A stretch of DNA of 64,000 nucleotides from Arthrobacter celericrescens (lineage in GTDB: Bacteria; Actinomycetota; Actinomycetes; Actinomycetales; Micrococcaceae), in NCBI RefSeq assembly GCF_003614925.1, contig NZ_QYLP01000014.1, positions 1 through 64,000 on the forward strand, in the 5' to 3' direction. A program made the translations under genes and the position numbers. The notes beneath the pieces are model-generated. The model worked only from the letters and a program-made list of their open reading frames with translations, was not told where the DNA came from and searched no databases. Below are positions 24,823 through 33,450 of this stretch, in pieces (position 1 is the stretch's first letter; each line of letters opens with the position of its first letter).

Positions 24823-25640
24823 CCCACATCAACCTCGAACGGAAAGGAACTCCGGTGACCACTCCAGCCCACGCAGCAGTCCCGGTCGATACCGGGCAGG
24901 TCCTGGTCCAGGCGCGGGGGCTCCAGAAGAGCTTCCACCACCGCACCATCCTGAAGAACGTCGACTTCGACATGCACCGCGGTGACATCACCGTCATCAT
25001 CGGCAAGAGCGGCTCGGGGAAATCCACCCTGCTGCGGGCCATCGCCGGCCTGACCGATCCTGACGCCGGCGAGATCTCGATCGACGGCAAAACCGTCTTC
25101 GAAGGCACCCAGCGGACCAAGGCCTGGGCGGAAGCCAGCGCGAACGTCGGCATGGTCTTCCAGACCTATACCCTCTGGCCGCACATGAACGTCCTGGACA
25201 ACCTCACGCTGGCACCGCGCAAGACCCGCGGCATGGCAGCCTCCGAGGCCAAGGACCAGGCCGAGTCGGCCCTGGACGAGGTGGGCATGAAGCACCACAT
25301 CCTCAGCCGTCCCACCCAGCTCTCCGGCGGCGAACGCCAGCGCGTAGCCATAGCCAGGGCCCTGATGATGAAGCCAAAATTGTTGCTATGCGATGAGATC
25401 ACGTCAGCACTGGACCCACCCGTGGCCGCCGAAGTCCTGGACGTCCTCCGGCGCCTGAAGGAAGAGGACGGAATTGCCGTGGCACTGGTTACCCACGACA
25501 TGGCCTTCGCGTCCAAGGCCGCTGACCGCGTGGTGTTCTTCCACAACGGCGAAATCGCCGTCAACGCCACACCGGAAGCCGCTTTCGACAATTGCGACAA
25601 CCCCGACCTGAAGAAGTTCGTTGACGCGGTCCGGTTCTAG
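24819..25640 (+). CDS. amino-acid ABC transporter ATP-binding protein
   Basis: A 273-residue ATPase of the GlnQ/HisP class. It contains Walker A GKSGSGKST, Q-loop VFQTYTLWPHMNV, signature LSGGERQR, Walker B LLLCDEITSALDPP (Cys in place of the usual Phe) and the H-loop THDMAFA. The ATG at 24819 overlaps the permease stop; an alternative GTG at 24855 has a better AAAGGA, and the first 12 residues are not part of the fold, so either start may be used. It energises uptake with the two preceding proteins. Confidence 0.92.
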   Translation: MTHINLERKGTPVTTPAHAAVPVDTGQVLVQARGLQKSFHHRTILKNVDFDMHRGDITVIIGKSGSGKSTLLRAIAGLTDPDAGEISIDGKTVFEGTQRTKAWAEASANVGMVFQTYTLWPHMNVLDNLTLAPRKTRGMAASEAKDQAESALDEVGMKHHILSRPTQLSGGERQRVAIARALMMKPKLLLCDEITSALDPPVAAEVLDVLRRLKEEDGIAVALVTHDMAFASKAADRVVFFHNGEIAVNATPEAAFDNCDNPDLKKFVDAVRF

Positions 25641-25670
25641 GCCGGACCGCCCAACAGGAAAGGAAATGCA

Positions 25671-26936
25671 GTGCACACCGTTGTGATCGGCGGAGGCGTC
25701 ATAGGTCTCACGCAGGCCTACCATCTGGCCCGGGAGGGCGAGACCGTCACCGTCATTGACGCGCGGGCCACCGGCCTGGGTGCGTCGAAGGTCAACGCGG
25801 GGTGGATCTGCCCCGCGGAGTCGGCACCGGTGCCGGGACCTGGCGTCGTCCTTAAGTCCATGAAGTGGATGCTGCGGCCGGACAGCCCGCTCTACATCAA
25901 GCCGTCCCTGAACCCGGCGTTCGTGCGGTTCATGTTCGGCATGTGGCGCAAGTCCAATGCCCGCGATCAACGTGCGGGATTCGAGGGCCATCTCCGCCTG
26001 GCCGCCGACACGCTGCAGATCTTCGACGAATACCGCGCCGATGGCATGGACTTCGAGATGCACACCAACGGCCTGCTGATGGCGTTCATGGAGCAGGACA
26101 ACTTCGACCACCACATCGACAACCTGGACTTGGCATCGCAGTACGGACGCCAGCCGACGGTGCTGGACCGGGACGCCGTCCATGAGCAGGAGCCGCTGCT
26201 CACCGACGGCGTCCTGGGCGGGATCTACTTCCCGCAGGAACGGCACGTCGATCCTGGAGCGATGGCCACTGCGCTGCACCAACGGCTGCTGGCGACGGGC
26301 GTGAAGATCGTGGAGAACTCTCCCATCGACGCTGTGGAGCGCAGCGGGGACCGGGTGACCGCCGTGCACAGCGGCGGCAACCGCTACACCGCGGACAACT
26401 TCGTCCTTGCCGCCGGCGCCTGGAGCGGGAACCTGTCGAAGCAGTTCGGGGTGGCGCTTCCCGTGCGCCCAGGCAAGGGCTACAGCGTGGAGGTGGCCCC
26501 GCTGGGCCTGCGCAGCGCCGTCAACCTCTGGGACGCGAAGGTGGCGGTGACCCCCTTCAACGAACGCCTCCGCCTGGCTGGCACCATGGAGTTCGGCGGC
26601 CTGGACGAGAAGATCAACCAGGTCCGGGTCGATGCGATCCTCCGGGCTCCTGCGAAGTACTTCCGCAACTGGGAGCCGCCCGCCACCAAGCCGACGCCGA
26701 TGGCAGGCATGCGGCCGATGACGCCGGACGGACTGCCGGTGATCGGCCACCTCGGCCACCTGCAGAACACCTATGTCTCCACCGGCCACGGGATGATGGG
26801 CATCACCCTCGCCCCGGGCACCGCGGCCGCGCTGACGGACCTGATGGTGCGCGGTCGCATGGCGCCCACCCTCCAGCCCTTCCGGGCCGACCGCTTCCCG
26901 GGCGTCCAACGCCTGCAGCCGGTCCCGGCCCTCTAA
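25671..26936 (+). CDS. FAD-dependent D-amino-acid dehydrogenase (probable D-hydroxyproline dehydrogenase)
   Basis: A 421-residue DAO-fold flavoprotein of the DadA type. It has VVIGGGVIGLTQAYHLAREGETVTVID at the N-terminus (dinucleotide-binding GxGxxG), NFVLAAGAWSGNLSKQFGV mid-way, and GMRPMTPDGLPVIGHLGHLQNTYVSTGHGMMG at the C-terminus, a block typical of the family. In the pathway it would oxidise cis-4-hydroxy-D-proline to 1-pyrroline-4-hydroxy-2-carboxylate. The GTG start at 25671 has AGGAAAGG upstream. It is 30 bases after the ATPase and is followed by the deaminase gene. The assignment to hydroxyproline rests on the cluster, not on substrate residues. Confidence 0.85.
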   Translation: MHTVVIGGGVIGLTQAYHLAREGETVTVIDARATGLGASKVNAGWICPAESAPVPGPGVVLKSMKWMLRPDSPLYIKPSLNPAFVRFMFGMWRKSNARDQRAGFEGHLRLAADTLQIFDEYRADGMDFEMHTNGLLMAFMEQDNFDHHIDNLDLASQYGRQPTVLDRDAVHEQEPLLTDGVLGGIYFPQERHVDPGAMATALHQRLLATGVKIVENSPIDAVERSGDRVTAVHSGGNRYTADNFVLAAGAWSGNLSKQFGVALPVRPGKGYSVEVAPLGLRSAVNLWDAKVAVTPFNERLRLAGTMEFGGLDEKINQVRVDAILRAPAKYFRNWEPPATKPTPMAGMRPMTPDGLPVIGHLGHLQNTYVSTGHGMMGITLAPGTAAALTDLMVRGRMAPTLQPFRADRFPGVQRLQPVPAL

Positions 26937-26994
26937 ACCCCTTGATTTCTGCCGCAAACACGCGGCCCACGACCGTCCCGAAAGGACCGAAAAC

Positions 26995-27909
26995 ATGTCA
27001 TCACGCACCAAGGTCGAACTCCGCGGAATCCTCGCCGCCGCCACCACGCCGTTCACCAGCGACGCCTCCGCGATCGACGAAGCCGCGCTGCGCGGCCAGG
27101 TGGACCGTCTCGTCGCGGCCGGGATCCACGGCCTGGTCCCCACCGGCACCACCGGCGAATTCACCACCCTCTCGCCGGAGGAATACCGCCGGGTCATCGA
27201 GGTTTACGTCGAGGCCGCCGCCGGCCGCATCCCCGTCATCGCGGGCATCGGCGCGCTCTCCACCCAGGGCGCCATCGACCTCGCCCGGCACGCCGAAAAG
27301 GTGGGCGCGGACGCGATCATGCTGGTTCCTCCGTTCTACGACCCGCTCAGCTTCGAGGCCCTCAAGGCGTTCCTGTCCGACGTCGCCGGTTCCATTACGC
27401 TGCCGATCGTCTACTACAACGTCCCCGGCTGCACCGGCGTCCAGCTCAGCGCCGCCCAGCTGGCGGAGCTCGGCGACATCGACGGCGTGGACTACATCAA
27501 GAACACCTCCGATGACGCCGTGGGCCTGGCAGAACTCCTCGCGAACCCGAGCGACAAGATCAAGGCCTTCAACGGCTGGGACACCCTGACCTTCTTCGGC
27601 ATCGCGTCCGGCGCCGAGGCGTCCGTGTGGGGCACCGCCGGGGTGGTTCCGGAGCTCGCGGTCGAGTTCTGGGAAACCCTGGCCGAAAAGAAGGACCTGG
27701 CCCGGGCACGGGAACAGTGGAAGCACCTCTGGGCCATCAGCGATTTCCTGGAGTCCGTGAACTACGTGGCTGGCATCAAGGCAGGCCTGGAACTGCTCGG
27801 CCACCCGGTGGGACCCGTACGCGCCCCCATTCAGCCCCTGCCGGCCGAGGAACGCGAACGTTTCGCGCGCATCCTCGAGAACGCCGGCGTCCTCCCGGTC
27901 GCCGTCTGA
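26995..27909 (+). CDS. DapA-family lyase/deaminase (probable 1-pyrroline-4-hydroxy-2-carboxylate deaminase)
   Basis: A 304-residue TIM barrel of the dihydrodipicolinate synthase family. It shows GLVPTGTTGEFTTLSPEEYRRVIE, ADAIMLVPPFYDPLSFEALKAFL, LPIVYYNVPGCTGVQLS (with the Tyr) and VDYIKNTSDDAVGLAEL with the Schiff-base Lys. In hydroxyproline operons this family member is the deaminase that yields 2-oxoglutarate semialdehyde. GAAAGGACCG precedes the ATG. It is separated from the next gene by 2 bases. A 2-keto-3-deoxy sugar acid lyase role is the alternative if the pathway call is wrong. Confidence 0.85.
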   Translation: MSSRTKVELRGILAAATTPFTSDASAIDEAALRGQVDRLVAAGIHGLVPTGTTGEFTTLSPEEYRRVIEVYVEAAAGRIPVIAGIGALSTQGAIDLARHAEKVGADAIMLVPPFYDPLSFEALKAFLSDVAGSITLPIVYYNVPGCTGVQLSAAQLAELGDIDGVDYIKNTSDDAVGLAELLANPSDKIKAFNGWDTLTFFGIASGAEASVWGTAGVVPELAVEFWETLAEKKDLARAREQWKHLWAISDFLESVNYVAGIKAGLELLGHPVGPVRAPIQPLPAEERERFARILENAGVLPVAV

Positions 27910-27911
27910 CC

Positions 27912-28973
27912 ATGATCCAAACCTTCGACGCGATCGAGGTGCACGCCGAGGGCGAGCCCGGCCGGATCCTTACGTCCGCCGCCGGGCTCGTCCAGGGCAG
28001 CAGCATGGCCGAGCGCCTGCAGTACTGCCGGGAAAACCTGGACTGGCTGCGCACGCTCATGCTGCACGAACCCCGCGGCTACCCCGGGCTGTGCTCCGTG
28101 ATCCTGCTGCCTCCGGTGAACCCGGGCTCGGACTTCGGGATCGTGGTCCTGGAACAGGGCGGGTTCACCCCGATGTCCGGTTCCAACACCATCTGCGCGG
28201 TGACCGCCGCGGTGGAGACCGGCATCGTGCCGGTGCGGGGACCGGAGACAACGGTCACCATCGACACCGCCGTCGGCGTCGTGCAGGCAGTGGCGCACGT
28301 GCGCGACGACGGCAAAGTCACTTCGGTGACGGTCGTGAACGTGCCGGCGTTCGTCGTCGAACTCGACTTCCCGCTCGAGGTGCCGGACTTCGGCACGGTA
28401 CCGGTGGACGTCGTCTTCGGCGGGCAGTTCTTCGCCCAGGCGAAGGCGAGCGACCTGGGCCTGGAGCTGGACCCGGCCAACGGCAAGGAACTCGCCCGCG
28501 CCGGTGCGCTGATCAAACTGGCGGCCCTGGAACAAATCCAGGTCAGCCACCCCGACAACCCGGCGATCGCCGGGGTCAACCTGATCATGCTCCACACCGG
28601 CGACCGGATCCCGGGACGGCAGGACCGCAACACCGTGGTCCTGTCCAACGGCGAGCTCCTAGCTGACGACCCCAGCACCTGGACCGGCGCGCTGGACCGT
28701 TCGCCCTGCGGCACCGGCACCAGCGCACGGATGGCGGCACTGCACGCCCGCGGGCAGCTCGCCATCGGTGAGGACTTTTCGCACCACAGCATCATCGGCA
28801 GCGAATTCATCGGCCGGCTGACGGGCACGACGACGGCGGGCGGCCGGGAGGCGGTCCTCCCCACGATCACCGGGCGCGGGTGGGTCACCGGCCGCAGCCA
28901 ATGGGCGCTTGACCCCAGCGATCCGTTCCCCTCCGGATACACCGTGGGCGACATCTGGGCGCCGGGCGCCTGA
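27912..28973 (+). CDS. proline racemase family 4-hydroxyproline 2-epimerase, Ser/Cys type
   Basis: A 353-residue protein of the proline racemase superfamily. In racemases and 4-hydroxyproline epimerases two Cys act as opposing acid/base residues (MCGH and DRSPCGTG motifs). Here the first motif reads MSGSNTI, so residue 89 is Ser, while the second is intact (C266 in DRSPCGTGTSARMA). Ser/Cys members are a known subgroup, with reports of epimerase and of low trans-3-hydroxyproline dehydratase activity. The open frame extends upstream, but ATG 27912 is 2 bases after the deaminase stop and gives the family N-terminus (MIQTFDAIEVHAEGEPGRI). It would convert trans-4-hydroxy-L-proline to the cis-D form. 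Confidence 0.88.
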   Translation: MIQTFDAIEVHAEGEPGRILTSAAGLVQGSSMAERLQYCRENLDWLRTLMLHEPRGYPGLCSVILLPPVNPGSDFGIVVLEQGGFTPMSGSNTICAVTAAVETGIVPVRGPETTVTIDTAVGVVQAVAHVRDDGKVTSVTVVNVPAFVVELDFPLEVPDFGTVPVDVVFGGQFFAQAKASDLGLELDPANGKELARAGALIKLAALEQIQVSHPDNPAIAGVNLIMLHTGDRIPGRQDRNTVVLSNGELLADDPSTWTGALDRSPCGTGTSARMAALHARGQLAIGEDFSHHSIIGSEFIGRLTGTTTAGGREAVLPTITGRGWVTGRSQWALDPSDPFPSGYTVGDIWAPGA

Positions 28974-29026
28974 CCATACCCGGCGCCAGCCCACCAAACA
29001 TCTTCAAACCATTGAAAGCAGGAGTT

Positions 29027-30547
29027 GTGAGCCAGTTCATTGACGGCAAGCTCGTTGACGGCACCACAGGACAGACCGTCGATGTCATCGATCCCTCCAC
29101 CGGAGAAACCATTGCCACGCTTACCCAAGCCGGCAGCGACGATGTGAAGCTCGCTGTGCAGGCGGCACGGGACGCGTTCCCGGCCTGGTCCCGCGCCACC
29201 CCTGCCGAGCGCTCGGCCGTGCTCACCAAGTTCGCCGCGCTCATGGAGGAGCGCGCCGAGGAGTTCGCGCAGCTCGAGAGCCGGCAGGCCGGCAAGCCGA
29301 TCCGCCTGACCCGCGAGTTCGACGTACCCGGCACCATCGACAACATCGCGTTCTTCGCCGGCGCCGCCCGGAACCTCGAGGGCAAGGCCACCGGTGAGTA
29401 CTCGCCTGACCACACCTCCTCGATCCGCCGCGAGGCGATCGGCGTGATCGGCTCCATCTCGCCGTGGAACTACCCGCTGCAGATGGCCGCGTGGAAGATC
29501 CTGCCGGCCATCGCCGCCGGCAACACGATCGTGCTCAAGCCCGCCGAGATTACCCCCCTGACCACGCTGCTGTTCGCCCAGGTCGCCACCGAGGCCGGCG
29601 TGCCGGACGGCGTCATCAACGTCCTCACCGGCCGCGGCTCCACCGTCGGCGCCGAGCTGCTGCGCCACCCGGACGTGGACATGCTCTCCTTCACCGGCTC
29701 CACCAGCGTTGGCCGGACCGTCCTGGAGGCCGCCGCGACCACCGCCAAGCGCCTGCACCTGGAACTGGGCGGCAAGGCACCTTTCGTAGTGTTCGACGAC
29801 GCCGACCTCGAGGCCGCAATCCACGGAGCGGTCGCCGGATCCCTGATCAACACCGGCCAGGACTGCACCGCCGCCACCCGCGCGATCGTGCACCGCTCCC
29901 TGTACGAGAAGTTCATCGAAGGCGTCGCCGGGCTCTACGCGCAGGTGAAGCTCGGCCCCACGTCGGACCCGGCCACGGACCTCGGCCCCCTCGTCTCGCG
30001 GAGACACCAGGAGACTGTGGCCGGGATGGTGGAGCGCGCCCGCGGCTACGCCCGGGTGATCGGCGGCGGCATACCTTCCAGTGAAAACAGTGAGCTGGCC
30101 GCCGGCTCCTACTACCGGCCCACTCTCGTGGCTGACGCGACCCCGGACAGCGAGATCTTCCGCGACGAGGTCTTCGGCCCCGTCCTGGCCGTCACCCCGT
30201 TCGACACCGATGACGAAGCGATCGCCCTGGCCAACGACACCCCCTACGGCCTGGCCGCATCCGCGTGGACCAAGGATGTCTACCGTGCCCAGCGCGCCAC
30301 CCGCGAGATCCGCGCCGGCGCCGTCTGGGTCAACGACCACATCCCGATCATCAGCGAAATGCCGCACGGCGGACTGAAGCAGTCCGGCTTCGGGAAGGAC
30401 ATGTCCACCTACTCGCTGGACGAATACACCGTGGTCAAGCACGTCATGTTCGACCTCACCGGTGCCTCCACCAAACAATGGCACCGCACCATCTTCACCC
30501 TGCCTTCCGAAACACTGCCCGCCACGAACGAAGGAGGCGCCGCGTGA
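29027..30547 (+). CDS. aldehyde dehydrogenase (probable 2-oxoglutarate semialdehyde dehydrogenase)
   Basis: A 506-residue NAD(P)-dependent aldehyde dehydrogenase. It has the family ISPWNYPLQMAAWKILPAIA, LKPAEITPLTT, FTGSTSVGR, LELGGKAPFVVFDDADL (Glu general base region) and NTGQDCTAATR with the nucleophilic Cys. In the hydroxyproline route it would oxidise 2-oxoglutarate semialdehyde to 2-oxoglutarate. Its length and GKATGEYSPDHTSSIRREAIG block also fit gamma-aminobutyraldehyde or betaine-aldehyde types, so the substrate is by context. GTG 29027, preceded by GCAGGAG, is preferred to the in-frame TTG at 29012. Its stop overlaps the SDR GTG. Confidence 0.88.
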   Translation: MSQFIDGKLVDGTTGQTVDVIDPSTGETIATLTQAGSDDVKLAVQAARDAFPAWSRATPAERSAVLTKFAALMEERAEEFAQLESRQAGKPIRLTREFDVPGTIDNIAFFAGAARNLEGKATGEYSPDHTSSIRREAIGVIGSISPWNYPLQMAAWKILPAIAAGNTIVLKPAEITPLTTLLFAQVATEAGVPDGVINVLTGRGSTVGAELLRHPDVDMLSFTGSTSVGRTVLEAAATTAKRLHLELGGKAPFVVFDDADLEAAIHGAVAGSLINTGQDCTAATRAIVHRSLYEKFIEGVAGLYAQVKLGPTSDPATDLGPLVSRRHQETVAGMVERARGYARVIGGGIPSSENSELAAGSYYRPTLVADATPDSEIFRDEVFGPVLAVTPFDTDDEAIALANDTPYGLAASAWTKDVYRAQRATREIRAGAVWVNDHIPIISEMPHGGLKQSGFGKDMSTYSLDEYTVVKHVMFDLTGASTKQWHRTIFTLPSETLPATNEGGAA

Positions 30548-31329
30548 TCCGGCTGCCCGAAGTCCCCGAAGGCGTGCGGCGCTTCGCCGGCCGCACGGCG
30601 CTGGTCACCGGTGCCGGCGGCGGCATCGGCTCCGCGATCGCGGAGCGCCTGGCGGCCGAGGGCGCGCACGTGATCGTATGCGATGTGCGCGAGGACGGAG
30701 CCAACGAAGTCGTGGACCGGATTGCTGCGGCGGGGCACTCTGCCGAGGCCCTGGCCTTCGACCTCCTGGACCCCAAGGCCTGCGCGGCGGCTGTCAATGA
30801 CGTCGTGGCCCGCCACGGCAAGCTGGACGTGCTGGTCAACAACGCCGGCGTCAACCGGCGCGGGCACCTGCTTGAGCTCAGCGACGAGGACTGGGACCTG
30901 AGCTTCGCGGTCAACGTGGACGCCATCTTCCACCTCTGCCGTGCCGCTGTGCCGCACATGATCGAGGCCGGGGGCGGCGCGATCGTGAACACTGCCTCCC
31001 AGTGGGGCCTGTACCCCGTGCCCGGGCACCTGGCCTACAACGTCACCAAGGCCGCCGTCGTCGCGCTGACCAAGAACCTGGCCCGCGACCACGCACCGCA
31101 GGGCGTCCGGGTCAACGCCGTGGCTCCCGGTGAGGTGCGTACGCCGATGCTCGAATCGAACCTGTCTCGCACCGGCCGGAGCGTGGCGGACCTGGACGCC
31201 CTGGTCCCGTACGGGCGGATCGGGGAAACGCAGGAGATCGCGGCGCTCGTCGCCTTCCTGGCTTCCGACGAGGCCCCGTACCTTTGCGGCGCCGTCGTCG
31301 AGATCACCGGCGCGCAGGCCGCCGGATGA
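30544..31329 (+). CDS. SDR family oxidoreductase
   Basis: A 261-residue short-chain dehydrogenase/reductase. It has TGAGGGIGSAIAERL (cofactor GxxxGxG), NNAGVNRR, the Ser in VNTASQWGLYP, and YNVTKAAV as the catalytic YxxxK. GTG 30544 overlaps the ALDH stop (GTGA), the fifth consecutive coupled or near-coupled gene. The cofactor is likely NAD from the acidic residue after strand 2 (VCDVRED). A role in oxidising a hydroxyproline isomer or a side-chain alcohol is inferred only. Confidence 0.85.
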   Translation: MIRLPEVPEGVRRFAGRTALVTGAGGGIGSAIAERLAAEGAHVIVCDVREDGANEVVDRIAAAGHSAEALAFDLLDPKACAAAVNDVVARHGKLDVLVNNAGVNRRGHLLELSDEDWDLSFAVNVDAIFHLCRAAVPHMIEAGGGAIVNTASQWGLYPVPGHLAYNVTKAAVVALTKNLARDHAPQGVRVNAVAPGEVRTPMLESNLSRTGRSVADLDALVPYGRIGETQEIAALVAFLASDEAPYLCGAVVEITGAQAAG

Positions 31330-32075
31330 GCGCGGGCATGCTGGACGGGCGAACCGTCCTGGTCACCGGGGCGTCGCGCGGCATCGGGCGGGCGACGGCG
31401 CGCGTGCTGCACCGGGAGGGCGCCCACGTTGTGGCGCATTACGGCCGGGACGCTGCCGCCGCGGAGTCGCTGGAGGCTGAACTGGGGGAGCGGGTGATGC
31501 TGGCCCAGGCGGACCTCGCCGACCCGGCAGCGCCGGCCCGGCTGTGGGCCGACGCACTCGCGTGGCGGGGTTCCGTGGACGTGCTCGTCAACAACGCCGG
31601 GGCCTGGCTGGCGTCCGAGCTAGAGGATCCCGCCGCGTGGGCCAACGGCTGGGATGCTAACCTGCGCCTGAACCTGCAGGCGCCCGCCGATCTCTGCCGC
31701 GAGGCGATCCTGCACTTCCGTGCGCGAGGAGGGGGCGTCGTCGTGAACGTCACCAGCCGTTCCGCGCACCGCGGGGACGACGCCGGACACCTCGCCTACG
31801 GCGCGGCGAAAGGCGGGCTGCTCGCCCTCACCAAGGGCATCGCGCGCGGCTACGGGCGCGACGGCGTTCTGGCCTATGCTGTGGCGCCCGGCTGGGTGGA
31901 AACGGACATCGCCGCGGCCGGCGGCGTGGACGACGAACTGCTCGCGGCATTGCCGCTGGGCGAGGTGACCCCGCCGGAGGACGTGGCCGAGGTGATCACC
32001 TTCCTGGCCTCCGGCCGTTCCCGGCACAGCACTGGATCCACCATCGACATCACCGGCGCCGACTACGTGCGCTGA
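31326..32075 (+). CDS. SDR family oxidoreductase
   Basis: A 249-residue SDR with TGASRGIGRATARVL, NNAGAWLA, VNVTSRSAHRGDD and YGAAKGGLLALT (catalytic Tyr and Lys). It begins at ATG 31326, overlapping the previous stop by 4 bases, and is distinct from the preceding SDR rather than a tandem duplicate. The basic residue after strand 2 (AHYGRDA) suggests NADPH use. It is the last enzyme of the coupled cluster; the small gene at 32105 follows 29 bases later. Confidence 0.85.
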   Translation: MSAGMLDGRTVLVTGASRGIGRATARVLHREGAHVVAHYGRDAAAAESLEAELGERVMLAQADLADPAAPARLWADALAWRGSVDVLVNNAGAWLASELEDPAAWANGWDANLRLNLQAPADLCREAILHFRARGGGVVVNVTSRSAHRGDDAGHLAYGAAKGGLLALTKGIARGYGRDGVLAYAVAPGWVETDIAAAGGVDDELLAALPLGEVTPPEDVAEVITFLASGRSRHSTGSTIDITGADYVR

Positions 32076-32104
32076 AACCACCCGCTCAGAAGAAAGCTCA
32101 CCAG

Positions 32105-32350
32105 ATGGACCGCAGACGCATCACCGATTGGACCACCTTGCTTGGGGCGCAGGTCGAGATCCGGCAACAGGGCGACGCTGTCTGCAGCGGACACGTGGAC
32201 GCCGTCACCGACGACGGCTCGATCCTGTGGCTGCAGATCCCCGGCCTGGGCCGGAAGCTCTACGAGAAGTCCGAGTTCTACGAAGCCTGGGCCCTTGAGG
32301 AGCGCGTCGGGTTCCACTACCGCGTGTCCGCGGGCATCGCGGCGGCTTAA
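32105..32350 (+). CDS. small uncharacterised protein (81 residues)
   Basis: An 81-residue protein beginning MDRRRITDWTTLLGAQVEIR. It has a compact beta-rich middle (VEIRQQGDAVCSGHVDAVTDDGSILWLQ) of the sort seen in small SH3-like or Sm-like barrels, then an aromatic stretch (KLYEKSEFYEAWALEERVGFHYRV). I do not recognise a family. AGAAAGC lies upstream of the ATG. It is in line with the SDR genes and the universal stress gene, so probably co-transcribed. Codon pattern and GC-rich wobble support real coding. Confidence 0.65.
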   Translation: MDRRRITDWTTLLGAQVEIRQQGDAVCSGHVDAVTDDGSILWLQIPGLGRKLYEKSEFYEAWALEERVGFHYRVSAGIAAA

Positions 32351-32371
32351 AGCAATTCGAAAGGAACAAGC

Positions 32372-32800
32372 ATGACTGGAGTGGTCGTCGTCGGCGTTGA
32401 CGACAGCCCGACTGCCCGCAAAGCAGCGCTCAAGGCCCGTGATCTGGCCCTGGCCCTGGGCGCGCACCTGCACGTGGTGACGGCGTTCGGCAGTGAGCGC
32501 GGGGAAGTGGTGGGCACGGGGAGCGACCGGCTCGTGGTGTCCGAGGCGAGCAAAGCCGAGGACGTTGCCCGCGGCGTCGCCGCGGAGCTGTCCGCCGGGC
32601 AGTTGGAGGTGATCCCGTTCGCCATCCATGGAACTCCGGCCCATGCGCTGGTCACGCAGGCGGAAACGCATCACGCGCAGATGATCGTTGTGGGCAGCAA
32701 GGGTATGCGGGGCCTGGGCCGGGTTCTGGGCAGCATCGCTACCGGGGTGGCCCACAACGCGCCGTGCGATGTGTACGTGGTGAAGACGGACGAAGGGTAG
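32372..32800 (+). CDS. universal stress protein (UspA family)
   Basis: A 142-residue single-domain Usp with VVVVGVDDSPTARKAALKAR (ATP pocket Asp) and the nucleotide motif VVGSKGMRGLGRVLGSIATGVAHNAPCDVYVV (G-x2-G-x9-G-S/T), which marks the ATP-binding class. CGAAAGGAAC precedes the ATG. It follows the small gene by 21 bases. A protective role under energy or stress limitation is usual for the family. Confidence 0.92.
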   Translation: MTGVVVVGVDDSPTARKAALKARDLALALGAHLHVVTAFGSERGEVVGTGSDRLVVSEASKAEDVARGVAAELSAGQLEVIPFAIHGTPAHALVTQAETHHAQMIVVGSKGMRGLGRVLGSIATGVAHNAPCDVYVVKTDEG

Positions 32801-32871
32801 TTTCCGGACTTCCGTGGCCCGACGGCGGTCCGGCAGTTTCCGGGGCGGCCGGACGCCGGTAGAGTGCGGCC

Positions 32872-33450
32872 ATGGATGAGAAAGCCACGCTGCACCGCTA
32901 CCTGAGCGTCGCGCGGAAGGAGTTGCTGGCCAAGCTGGACGGGCTGAACGGGTACGACATCCGCCGGCCCATGACCCCCACCGGCACCAACCTGCTGGGC
33001 CTGGTGAAGCATGTGGCCAGTGTGCAGCTGGACTACTTCGGCGAGGTGTTCGGCCGGCCCAGCGGACGTGAGCTTCCCTGGCTTGCCGACGGCGCCGAGC
33101 CCGACGCGGATATGTGGGTCACGGCGGAGGAGAGCCTTGAGAGCGTGGTTGAGTTGCACCACTTCTCCGCCGCCCACAGCGACGCCACCATCGACGAGCT
33201 TCCCTTGGATGCGCCCGGCGTCGTGCCGTGGTGGTCGGAGGAGAAGCGGAACGTGACGCTGCACCGGATCCTCGTCCACATGGTTTCGGAAACGGCGCAG
33301 CATCTGGGGCATGCGGACATCCTGCGGGAACTGATCGACGGCTTGGCCGGCAAGGGGCCGGAGGATCCGAACCTGAGCAGGCGCAGCACTGAGGAGTGGG
33401 CCCTGTACCGGGCCCGGATTGAGGCGGCGGCGCGGGAGGCCGGGAAGTGA
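32872..33450 (+). CDS. DinB / DUF664 family protein
   Basis: A 192-residue four-helix bundle protein. NLLGLVKHVASVQLDYFGEVFGR and VTLHRILVHMVSETAQHLGHADILREL supply the three His typical of the metal site in the DinB/DUF664 fold, which includes mycothiol-dependent enzymes in actinobacteria. A mycothiol S-transferase role is possible but not shown here. The ATG follows a Ser/Gly-rich spacer without strong ribosome site. It overlaps the next gene by GTGA. Confidence 0.85.
   Translation: MDEKATLHRYLSVARKELLAKLDGLNGYDIRRPMTPTGTNLLGLVKHVASVQLDYFGEVFGRPSGRELPWLADGAEPDADMWVTAEESLESVVELHHFSAAHSDATIDELPLDAPGVVPWWSEEKRNVTLHRILVHMVSETAQHLGHADILRELIDGLAGKGPEDPNLSRRSTEEWALYRARIEAAAREAGK

Noticed and set aside
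28079..30484. 801-codon minus-strand open frame opposite the epimerase and ALDH genes
   Set aside because: Shadow frame; opposite strand genes carry catalytic motifs and coupled starts.
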